The notes below the pieces were generated by a model. It did no database searches and was not told the origin of the DNA. It was given only the letters and a program-made list of their open reading frames with translations. This document shows positions 23,956-30,605 of a stretch of 30,768 nt of DNA, piece by piece. Position 1 is the stretch's first letter, and each line of letters starts with the position of its first letter. Both the position numbers and the translations under genes were made by a program. Source of the DNA: Spirochaetaceae bacterium (GTDB lineage: Bacteria > Spirochaetota > Spirochaetia > PWKH01); NCBI GenBank assembly GCA_003557605.1, contig PWNW01000132.1, positions 1 through 30,768 on the forward strand, in the 5' to 3' direction.

Positions 23956-25250
23956 TAGCGCTTTTCTTCGGCCTCTCCCATGGAAAAGGTCTTTCGCGGC
24001 AGGGCCCCGTCTATCTCTATGGTACGGAAAAAGGTGTATTTATCGATAGAGGGGAGGAAAAATGCACAGTTCCCTGGTTTTCTTCCCAGCTGCAGAGCCG
24101 ACTGCTCTCCATGGATATAGTCGATACTGACACTGCTGTGTTCAGCGATATACATGTCCAGGGCTTGCTGCAGTGTTCCAACAGGAATCGCAGATTTCGG
24201 GCCTCGGAAAATATAGCATCCCGTCCGGGTGCTGTCGGTGAATCCTGCTACATGGCCGTTCTCAACACCATGGGACACCATCTGAAGCGCCTCTTCTATG
24301 CTGCTGCAGTTGACGAACTTCCATTCATCACAGACCTGGGAAAAATATGATTCCATGACTGCTGTGTCAACGTGGAACAGTGCCCGGTGGATCGGTTCGA
24401 ATACCAGTCCCGGATCGTGGATATTTTCAATCTCCACCAGCGCCCAACGTGCCGGATGGCCCATCACCGACGGATCACCGCTATGAGCTTCCTTTATGCC
24501 TTCCCAGTACGCTTTTGCTGTTGCCAGAGAATGGTTGCCGTCCCCTACTGCATAGAGCATTTGATTATTTTCTGAATCAAGCATTGATCCGGAAAGCAGG
24601 TTCAGTCCGTTAGCTGTCCGATCAAGCAGTTCCGGGGACGAAACTCTCCAGCCGGTAATATCTCCTCCGTCTTTCATCAGAGTGAAATCGTAGATCTTCT
24701 CACTCTCATCAAGATGCCGGACAAGGGGTCCCATTACCACGTTTTCCGGATCATCAATGAGGACCAGAATATGGGGAAGCTCAACAGGCGCTTCTTCCCG
24801 TATCCTGAGCCTTGGAGGTATTCTTTCCACAATGGTGCCTTCGGTTGCCCGTATCAGGGATGTGCTTCCAGGCCGGTAGTCATACTGCTCAAGGTCCAGG
24901 TTCAGCAGGATTCCCCACCGTTCAGGGGCATTGACCGGTTTCCTGCGAATCAGATGCAGTGCCTCCTCCTGCTCTTCAAGTGTTCCGTTGTCCAGGTATT
25001 CCTTCATGGTGTTATGAATTTTTTTAATTCGTTCATCCGCATCAGGAGCTTCCAGATAAATTTCCGGCAGCACGAGATGCAGTGATGAGGGGGAATCCCC
25101 AACAAGGGCTTCCACTTCATTCCAGTATTCGGGTTCCGAGGTGAACTGATCGCATGCTACCACAGCCCAGGTTGAAAGGTCGACATCTGATTTCGGCATG
25201 CAGATTTTGGGAACCTGTGCAGCAGCAGCTTGAAACTTCTTTGTATGCAT
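23928..25250 (-). CDS. DUF1015 family protein
   Basis: 440 residues from ATG 25250, which has GGAGG 5 nt upstream; the open frame continues further 5' but without family character. It begins with PKICMPKSDVDLSTWAVVAC and carries VGDGNHSLATAKAYWE in the middle, a conserved DUF1015 signature (more often ADGHHR). Its shape recalls the GxHR loop of the ParB/sulfiredoxin/SerK fold, so nucleotide-dependent chemistry is a reasonable guess but unproven here. The C-terminus has YIHGEQSALQLGRKPGNCAF, also DUF1015-like. No membrane segment. It diverges from thiN across a 74-bp promoter region. Confidence 0.82.
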   Translation of the reverse strand: MHTKKFQAAAAQVPKICMPKSDVDLSTWAVVACDQFTSEPEYWNEVEALVGDSPSSLHLVLPEIYLEAPDADERIKKIHNTMKEYLDNGTLEEQEEALHLIRRKPVNAPERWGILLNLDLEQYDYRPGSTSLIRATEGTIVERIPPRLRIREEAPVELPHILVLIDDPENVVMGPLVRHLDESEKIYDFTLMKDGGDITGWRVSSPELLDRTANGLNLLSGSMLDSENNQMLYAVGDGNHSLATAKAYWEGIKEAHSGDPSVMGHPARWALVEIENIHDPGLVFEPIHRALFHVDTAVMESYFSQVCDEWKFVNCSSIEEALQMVSHGVENGHVAGFTDSTRTGCYIFRGPKSAIPVGTLQQALDMYIAEHSSVSIDYIHGEQSALQLGRKPGNCAFFLPSIDKYTFFRTIEIDGALPRKTFSMGEAEEKRYYLESRKIT

Positions 25251-25284
25251 GAAAACCTCCGATACATGGTTGTTATACCGTGCT

Positions 25285-25312
25285 ATTATAGGCATATTAT
25301 CTGTTTATACAA
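25285..25312 (-). promoter_or_regulatory. Promoter for the DUF1015 gene
   Basis: On minus, TTGTAT (25312-25307), 16-bp spacer and perfect TATAAT (25290-25285). The expected start near 25278 gives a leader of ~28 nt containing GGAGG. A weaker plus-strand promoter for thiN probably overlaps it: TTGTTA at 25270-25275 with CATATT or TATTAT around 25293-25300. Confidence 0.6.
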
Positions 25313-25324
25313 GGGGAGTCCACT

Positions 25325-25948
25325 ATGGGTAAAGCGATTCTCTGCATCGGCGGGAACGGACCGGATGCACTTGAGAACTTACATCTTGAAGAAGAATACT
25401 GTTCCTGCATAGCTGCGGCAGACAGCGGGTATCATCTTGCAGTCAGTCTTGGCCTTGAACCAACTCTGCTCTTCGGGGATATGGATTCCATTGGAAAAGT
25501 TCCTGAGCATCAGAATCTGCAGGTTCATACCTATCCCTCCGACAAGGACTATACGGACACGGAACTAGCCTGCATGCTCCTGCTGAAACGGGGTATCAGG
25601 GACCTGGTAATCCTAGGAGGAGGTGAGGGCAGGGTGGATCATACACTGGCATTATTCTCTATCCTGGGTTCATTTTCTCTGCACATGCGCATCAGATGCA
25701 TTACCCGATATGAACAGATATGGTTCATCCATCAGCGAACTTTGCATCTTTCAGGAGAACAGGGGATGAGAATTTCTGTTTTCCCCCTTCCTGGAGGACG
25801 GTACTCAACTTCAGGGCTGTACTGGGAGTATCATGGAGAACAGTACAGTCTCAGCAACAGGTCTGAAGAAGGAACGTGCAGCATCACCGCAGAGACCGGG
25901 GCCGCTGCGGTGATAGCACCTCATACATGCCGTGAATCAGGGGAGTGA
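25325..25948 (+). CDS. Thiamine pyrophosphokinase
   Basis: 207 residues. It makes thiamine diphosphate from thiamine and ATP. The N-terminal catalytic domain has ADSG (D33-S34-G35), LGLEPTLLFGDMDSIG with the acidic set around D52, D54 and S55, and YPSDKDYTDTELACML, followed by VILGGGEGRVDHTLAL; together these are diagnostic of the family. The C-terminal ~70 residues form the beta-sandwich thiamine-binding part. GGGAG lies upstream of ATG 25325. I see no TPP riboswitch in the short upstream gap. The 3' end overlaps the convergent SPFH-like gene by 12 bp. Confidence 0.9.
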   Translation: MGKAILCIGGNGPDALENLHLEEEYCSCIAAADSGYHLAVSLGLEPTLLFGDMDSIGKVPEHQNLQVHTYPSDKDYTDTELACMLLLKRGIRDLVILGGGEGRVDHTLALFSILGSFSLHMRIRCITRYEQIWFIHQRTLHLSGEQGMRISVFPLPGGRYSTSGLYWEYHGEQYSLSNRSEEGTCSITAETGAAAVIAPHTCRESGE

Positions 25949-26752
25949 GTCCAGGGGATGCAGTTCCAGATACTGCAGGAGAGAGGGATACTGGCTGAAG
26001 AGCCTTCCGTATTTTTCCAGCCGCTGAATATACAGTTCCAGTTCAGCCCGGTCCGAGGAATAAACTTCCAGAGCATCTTCAAGGGTCTTCTGCTGTGTTT
26101 TCAGTGCCTGATAATACGCTTCCCGTGCAGTGACATAGAGCATCAGGTCGGGAAGACTGAGGGAGTCAATGGAAACTGCATGGATGACCAGTTCAGGGAA
26201 ATGTCTTTCAAGGTCCTGCTTTAAGGTTGATGAGCTGATGGAAGGTTCTTCATTACTTCCTTGGGAAAGGGAGTCAGCAATATGCTCAATATGCTCCATC
26301 AGCAGTCCCAGTGAACGGTGCTGAACTGCTTCCTTCTTCCTCCTGACCCACTGATCGTAGTTCTCGGATGAAAGGTTCTCTGCCGAAACAAGATGCACCG
26401 CAGAGTCGGCAGAAATTGAAAAAGTCAGGGTCATGGAGATGGAAAATGAAAAATCAGGATGCCCCTGCACATAGTATGAATAGAGGCTGCCGGACGGAAG
26501 GGTGCCCTGCTGACTGACAGATACCGTTACAGGTTCATCAGGAATGGTTATCAGTGAAACGTTCCTTGGGATCAAGCGCCAGGGCGTCCAGTAGAACTCT
26601 CCTGATACAACCGGATTTTTCAGATATCCAACAGTTCTAGTATGGACAACTCCGATCTGATTTCTGTCAATGTGGAACTGAAGCCAGCCGATAAAAAACA
26701 CCGAAGCGGCTGCAGCTGTCAGAAGGATAAGAATAATAACAAATTTTTTCAT
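25937..26752 (-). CDS. Membrane-anchored SPFH/band-7-like protein
   Basis: 271 residues from ATG 26752. One N-terminal transmembrane helix (FVIILILLTAAAASVFFIGW) is followed by a soluble domain. IDRNQIGVVHTRTVGYLKNP and EFYWTPWRLIPRNVSLITIP have the look of the start of an SPFH (prohibitin/HflC) domain. The C-terminal third is helical and charged (TAREAYYQALKTQQKTLEDA, ELELYIQRLEKYGRLF), as in prohibitin tails. The domain probably faces outside the cytoplasm, judging from basic residues before the helix. Role unknown. An upstream ATG-less extension was rejected because GGGAGGG and the promoter lie within it. Confidence 0.65.
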   Translation of the reverse strand: MKKFVIILILLTAAAASVFFIGWLQFHIDRNQIGVVHTRTVGYLKNPVVSGEFYWTPWRLIPRNVSLITIPDEPVTVSVSQQGTLPSGSLYSYYVQGHPDFSFSISMTLTFSISADSAVHLVSAENLSSENYDQWVRRKKEAVQHRSLGLLMEHIEHIADSLSQGSNEEPSISSSTLKQDLERHFPELVIHAVSIDSLSLPDLMLYVTAREAYYQALKTQQKTLEDALEVYSSDRAELELYIQRLEKYGRLFSQYPSLLQYLELHPLDSLP

Positions 26753-26774
26753 AACATACCTTTCCCTCCCATGT

Positions 26775-26804
26775 ATTATAGACAGAAAACTGCGTATTTG
26801 CCAG
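26775..26804 (-). promoter_or_regulatory. Candidate promoter for the SPFH-like gene
   Basis: On minus, CTGGCA (26804-26799), 18-bp spacer and perfect TATAAT (26780-26775). It lies 22 bp upstream of the ATG at 26752 and leaves room for the GGGAGGG/AAAGG ribosome site. Confidence 0.45.
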
Positions 26805-26821
26805 CGTAAGCGAAAAAAATC

Positions 26822-26849
26822 TTGCACCTTTACAGATTATCTGTACAAT
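26822..26849 (+). promoter_or_regulatory. Candidate promoter for the 3-TM protein / aroH unit
   Basis: TTGCAC (26822-26827), 16-bp spacer, TACAAT (26844-26849). The -10 box ends 7 nt before the ATG at 26857, so transcription should begin at or next to the start codon, giving a leaderless message. Confidence 0.5.
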
Positions 26850-26856
26850 AAGGCCT

Positions 26857-27177
26857 ATGACACGTGATGTGATCGGGTATATCAGGTTTATTCACGGATA
26901 CCTGTTTCTGCTTATTCTCTATGCCTTCGGGCTGTATCTGGCAGGAAATTCCTGGGAGATAGGGGATGTGTATCTCAGCTGGATGCTTGAGTTCAGTGCT
27001 GCAGGATCTGCTGCATACCTGGTCCTTTCAGTTCTCATAATACTTCTTCTGGTGCTCAGAAGGATTATTACCGGAACGGGAGCACTGGTGCTTCCAATTA
27101 TCATCACCGTGGTGTGTTCAGCGGCGGTCCTTGCAGTCTATGCTGCTTCTGAAGGACTGATTCTTATACTTGGGTGA
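26857..27177 (+). CDS. Small integral membrane protein, three or four helices
   Basis: 106 residues, almost wholly hydrophobic. Helices lie near residues 9-29 (IRFIHGYLFLLILYAFGLYL), 46-66 (SAAGSAAYLVLSVLIILLLV) and 74-104, the last possibly as two. There is no recognisable family or charged functional motif. No Shine-Dalgarno precedes the ATG, which agrees with the adjacent -10 box. It runs into aroH with a 16-bp gap. Confidence 0.6.
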   Translation: MTRDVIGYIRFIHGYLFLLILYAFGLYLAGNSWEIGDVYLSWMLEFSAAGSAAYLVLSVLIILLLVLRRIITGTGALVLPIIITVVCSAAVLAVYAASEGLILILG

Positions 27178-27193
27178 AAAAAGGAAGGAATGT

Positions 27194-27571
27194 GTGACAG
27201 TAAAGGCCCTGAGAGGAGCGGTGCAGCTCAATGATGATACCCCTCAGCAGATCACCGCTGCAGTTAAGCAGCTGCTGGAGACAATTATGGAAAAGAACAG
27301 TCTCAGTGAAGACCAGATCATCAGCGTGTTCTTCAGCCAGACAAAGGACCTGCGGTCATGCAATCCTGCCTCCGCTGCACGGAAAGCGGGTTTTGAGTCA
27401 TTCTGCTACTTCTGCCTCCAGGAACTTGATGTAGATAATTCCTTTGAAAAAATGATCCGGGTGCTCATGCATGTTTCATGCAGCAGCGATGCAGTGCTCC
27501 ATCCGGTGTATCTGGGAGGAGCACAGCAGCTTCGACCAGATTTATTTACCTCTGATTATTCCTTGGGGTAG
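27194..27571 (+). CDS. aroH: Chorismate mutase, AroH type
   Basis: 125 residues from GTG 27194. It converts chorismate to prephenate, the first step to Phe and Tyr. The trimeric AroH class of Bacillus is recognisable: R7 in ALRGAVQ, FCLQELDV with C74 and E77, MIRVLMHV with R89, PVYLGGA with the conserved tyrosine and LRPDL near the end; these correspond to the B. subtilis active-site residues. I prefer the GTG at 27194 because AAGGAAGG lies just upstream and the protein then begins at the usual place; the frame opens earlier at a TTG (27170). The 3' end overlaps the convergent araC-type gene by 30 bp. Confidence 0.88.
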   Translation: MTVKALRGAVQLNDDTPQQITAAVKQLLETIMEKNSLSEDQIISVFFSQTKDLRSCNPASAARKAGFESFCYFCLQELDVDNSFEKMIRVLMHVSCSSDAVLHPVYLGGAQQLRPDLFTSDYSLG

Positions 27572-28888
27572 ATGCTGATTCTTTTTTTGCCGTTTTTCTG
27601 ATGTACGCCCTTTCAGGACGTAATGTTTTCCAGTGTTTTTTTGATACCGTCCCTGATCAGGGGGTATAATTCTTCCCCCTGTTTCACGGAACCTGCTTGG
27701 GTTAATTCCCACTGATTTCCTGAAGACCTTTGTAAAATAGCTTTGGTCTTCAAACCCGCAGGCAAAGCTGATTGAGCCGAGGGAATCACTGGTATGAATA
27801 AGAAGACGTTTAGCATCCTCGATTCGAAGACCCGTAAGATATTCTTTAAATGAAACTCCCGTTTCAAGCTTAAACATGGTGCTGAGGTAGGGGACAGAAA
27901 TTCCAACAGCGGATGCTGTATCATGCAGGGTGATTCGCTCACGAAAGTGTTTCTGCGCAAATCTTTTGGCCTGAATAATCCTATGGGTATGGCGTACAGA
28001 ACGCAGATCAAAAACCAGGTCGACAAATCGGTCAAGAATCTTCCTTGTCCATGCAGCAAGCTGTTCATGGGCATTAATATCTCTGATGTTCCTGATGTAA
28101 TAATAGTTGATGCCAAAAATCTGCTCTGCGTCAGCCCCGGCTTCAACTGCTGATCTGGACAGCAGAACAACCAGCTCAAGTATTCGTGACTTCATAATCT
28201 CCAGATCAGCTCCAGCAGTATAAAGAAGCTTGGCAAACAGCTCATCAAGCAGAATCCCTGCTTCGTATCTGTTTCCTTCACCTACAAGATTAATAAGTTT
28301 TTTCTCAGATTCAAGGGGGTAGGCAAGATCACTTCTTGCATCAGATTCCATGGTTTTCAGTCCATGGAGGTATTCACCTATGCGGGACTGCTGTTCAAAG
28401 AGTTCTCGGTCGCTGTATAGTTCACGGGTATGTGCATCTGAAAGGCTGAGAGCAGATAAAAGCAGGAATTCAGCCAAGCTGTCAGCACGTTCAGGTGAAA
28501 TTTTTTGCAGGGAATCAAGCTGAGAAATCAGGTCCTCAGGATGGCAAAGCATGGAGTTAACCTGATCAATAAAATAGGTGTCAGGCTCAAAGAGCAGGGC
28601 AGGGCCTGCGATTAATGCTCCCTGAAGCATGCCGTCATAAATTACCGGAGAAGACCAATGAAGAAGGGGTACAGCGCACAAATAAAAATACTTGCCCCCG
28701 CACCTCTCCGACTGATATGCTGCGTGAAGATGTATCTTCCTGCAGTCACCAAAATGGCTGCAGGAAGAACAGACACCATGCTGATCCTGCTGAGTATCTT
28801 CCTGTTTGAGAGAAAGATATCGGCAGTGAAGTCCGGTTGCCAGGCGGTAGTTCCGGATAGCCCGATCCAGCTCCTTTGATCCTTTCAT
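27542..28888 (-). CDS. AraC-family regulator with PocR-like sensor domain
   Basis: 448 residues. The N-terminal ~150 residues (LATGLHCRYLSLKQ onward, then PVIYDGMLQGALIAGPALLF) resemble the PocR ligand-sensing domain, with cysteines at 22, 40, 43, 49, 63 and 71 (CSSCSHFGDC) that could bind a metal, cluster or corrinoid. The C-terminal ~100-residue AraC domain has two helix-turn-helix units (LHDTASAVGISVPYLSTMFK and LGSISFACGFEDQSYFTKVF, ending VGINPSRFRE). A 40-residue basic tail follows. I chose ATG 28888 (MKGSKELDRAIRNYR). It follows mtaB by 31 bp on the same strand, so it is probably co-transcribed with it and regulates it. The ligand is unknown. Confidence 0.88.
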   Translation of the reverse strand: MKGSKELDRAIRNYRLATGLHCRYLSLKQEDTQQDQHGVCSSCSHFGDCRKIHLHAAYQSERCGGKYFYLCAVPLLHWSSPVIYDGMLQGALIAGPALLFEPDTYFIDQVNSMLCHPEDLISQLDSLQKISPERADSLAEFLLLSALSLSDAHTRELYSDRELFEQQSRIGEYLHGLKTMESDARSDLAYPLESEKKLINLVGEGNRYEAGILLDELFAKLLYTAGADLEIMKSRILELVVLLSRSAVEAGADAEQIFGINYYYIRNIRDINAHEQLAAWTRKILDRFVDLVFDLRSVRHTHRIIQAKRFAQKHFRERITLHDTASAVGISVPYLSTMFKLETGVSFKEYLTGLRIEDAKRLLIHTSDSLGSISFACGFEDQSYFTKVFRKSVGINPSRFRETGGRIIPPDQGRYQKNTGKHYVLKGRTSEKRQKKNQHLPQGIIRGK

Positions 28889-28919
28889 ACCATATACTGT
28901 ACCCGAAAGAGAGCTTTTA

Positions 28920-30290
28920 TTACAATCCGTATTCCGACAGCTGAACACCCTGCTGTATGAGCAGTTCTTCCAGCGACTCTGTAAAGGCAGATTCATCATG
29001 AGGCAGTGAAATAAGATCATCACGGATCATATCAATCCAGGGTAATTCTCTTTGTTCCAGCAGAAGATTTCCAGATTCTGCTTCCTTTTTGATAATATCA
29101 AGACACGTAAGGGCCCCTCTGACAGATGCGTCAATATAGTTTTTTCCCGAAACAATTTCCCGGGAGATGGTGACCACATGTTCGGGATGAAGAATAAGCG
29201 CCTGGGGATCAAGATACATATCAGATGAGTTCATCATACTGATGTACTGATGCACATACCCGGAAGCTGACGCCTGGTTGAACAGCCTTGCATCATAGAT
29301 CAGCTGCTCCATGCTCACTGTCGGGGCCATCCCAGAAAGCAGCTTAACATTGGAGACAGATTCATTGCTCCACAGGTCGCAGCATGACCCTGCTATATTT
29401 CCTAGGGGAGAGAAATGCGCACAGGCTGAGGATCTTCCTTCCATGGAAATCGGACGACCGGTGATTGCCTTAAGAAAGGGGCCTTCATATCCGCAGTCTT
29501 TATCAGGGCCTAAGGCTCCCTGTTCTAGAGCGACCAGGGTTCTCACTACAGAAAGCACACGTACTGCAGCAGCAAACACCTTGGGAATGTAGTGCTTGTC
29601 GGCAAGCACCATTGCAGTGTTTGCAAATCCGCATGCCGTATCGCCAGCTGGAATGGTACGGGTTTTATCAGCAATATTGACAATATGACTCCAAAGGAAC
29701 TGCATATCACGAACACCAAGCACCGAAAGGGCATAGGTGACTGCTTTAATATCGCAGTGCATCAGTCCGTAGTCGCACAGTTCCTTTCCCCCGGTGCTTT
29801 CTATGGACAGCAGATCCCCTCCTGCAAGAGCTCCCTGCTCAAACAGTTCAAACATCGGTTCCAGATATCTTCCTGTTCTCATTTTCAAAGGTTTCTCAAG
29901 GTCACGAAGATCGTTAGGGGTCAGGCGAATCTCACTTTTAAATCCATGGGCTTGGTATGCTTTTTCGCAAAGATCATGGATGACTGCAACGATATCTCTG
30001 CCTAAGGATGGATCGCTGGTCATTTCCAGCAGCGTCTCAAATTCAAAGATTACTCCTTCCTGATGCAGTTCTCTTGCACGCTCAATAGCCGACGAGATAA
30101 TTTCGCGATACTGGTCTTTTACTTCACCGTAGGTATCCTGTGTGACGGACATCGGCGGCAGGGTGAAGTTCAGCTCCGGGTATACCGTGCCGCCGCCAAT
30201 AACCAATCCGCGTTTGGTAGTTACCGGATACTTGGCCTTCCCGAAAACCAGTTCCTGCGGATTATCAATTTCAAGGTGCTTAAATTTCAT
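28920..30290 (-). CDS. mtaB: Methanol:corrinoid methyltransferase MtaB
   Basis: 456 residues, normal for MtaB (~460). MtaB transfers the methyl group of methanol to the cobalt of corrinoid protein MtaC in the cytoplasm. The zinc ligands of Methanosarcina MtaB (Glu164, Cys220, Cys269) have equivalents E164 (LSIESTGGKE), C220 (AGDTACGFANTAM) and C266 (GPDKDCGYE). PISMEGRSSACAHFSPLGN and CCDLWSNESV are further family signatures. AAGGAGGA lies 8 nt before the ATG at 30290. The araC-type gene follows on the same strand. Neither mtaC nor mtaA is in the window, so its partners must be elsewhere. Methanol is the family substrate; another methyl donor cannot be excluded. Confidence 0.9.
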   Translation of the reverse strand: MKFKHLEIDNPQELVFGKAKYPVTTKRGLVIGGGTVYPELNFTLPPMSVTQDTYGEVKDQYREIISSAIERARELHQEGVIFEFETLLEMTSDPSLGRDIVAVIHDLCEKAYQAHGFKSEIRLTPNDLRDLEKPLKMRTGRYLEPMFELFEQGALAGGDLLSIESTGGKELCDYGLMHCDIKAVTYALSVLGVRDMQFLWSHIVNIADKTRTIPAGDTACGFANTAMVLADKHYIPKVFAAAVRVLSVVRTLVALEQGALGPDKDCGYEGPFLKAITGRPISMEGRSSACAHFSPLGNIAGSCCDLWSNESVSNVKLLSGMAPTVSMEQLIYDARLFNQASASGYVHQYISMMNSSDMYLDPQALILHPEHVVTISREIVSGKNYIDASVRGALTCLDIIKKEAESGNLLLEQRELPWIDMIRDDLISLPHDESAFTESLEELLIQQGVQLSEYGL

Positions 30291-30321
30291 AAATCTTTCC
30301 TCCTTGTATACATCCTATAGG

Positions 30322-30351
30322 GACTTGTTTTGAAGAAGGTATGACTTGTTT
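30322..30351 (-). promoter_or_regulatory. Candidate AraC-type operator upstream of mtaB
   Basis: Read on minus, AAACAAGTC occurs at 30351-30343 and again, identically, at 30330-30322. The start-to-start spacing is exactly 21 bp, two helical turns, as in AraC half-sites such as araI1-I2. The proximal copy lies 32 bp upstream of the mtaB ATG and 2 bp before a TATAGG (30319-30314) that could be the -10 box; the sequence 17 bp further up (ATACCT) is a poor -35, as expected for an activated promoter. The natural binder is the AraC/PocR protein at 27542-28888. Inference from spacing and context. Confidence 0.5.
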
Positions 30352-30380
30352 CTTCAGATTGGTATTTTTTTCCGATTATC

Positions 30381-30409
30381 TTGACAAAGCTTCAAAGAAT
30401 CTGTACATT
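30381..30409 (+). promoter_or_regulatory. Promoter of tRNA-Thr
   Basis: Perfect TTGACA (30381-30386), 17-bp spacer, TACATT (30404-30409). The predicted start near 30416 is about 14 nt before the first tRNA base. It lies back to back with the mtaB upstream region. Confidence 0.65.
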
Positions 30410-30429
30410 TCCCTCGAACTGAATTAACT

Positions 30430-30502
30430 GCCACCTTAGCTCAGCTGGCCAGAGCACGTGACTTGTAATCTCGGGGTCGTCAGTTCGAATCTGACAGGTG
30501 GC
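30430..30502 (+). tRNA. tRNA-Thr (anticodon TGT)
   Basis: 73 nt fold into a full cloverleaf. Acceptor GCCACCT (30430-30436) pairs with AGGTGGC (30496-30502), the D stem is GCTC/GAGC, and the T arm is GTCAG-TTCGAAT-CTGAC. The anticodon loop CTTGTAA puts TGT at 30464-30466, reading ACA (Thr). The anticodon stem has a T-T mismatch in its middle pair (30459/30471). CCA is not encoded; a run of six T follows the acceptor after the final C and may help end transcription. Confidence 0.95.
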
Positions 30503-30605
30503 TTTTTTCATCATTAAAGAAAACATAGATTTCTGTTATTCGATGATCTTTTTCAAGCCCATTGATGCAATGCGGTTTTTTTCTCCAGAACAAAATAATA
30601 GAGCG

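Noticed and set aside
25251..25324. TPP riboswitch before thiamine pyrophosphokinase
   Set aside because: Too short and lacking the conserved CUGAGA core; it holds divergent promoters only.
30305..30334. TTCAAA-N18-TATACA as the mtaB promoter
   Set aside because: Its transcript would start at about 30298, inside the AAGGAGGA ribosome site, so the message would lack it.
30503..30605. Possible intrinsic terminator after tRNA-Thr
   Set aside because: Only a T-run directly after the acceptor and a weak AT-rich AGAAA/TTTCT stem; no GC-rich hairpin.
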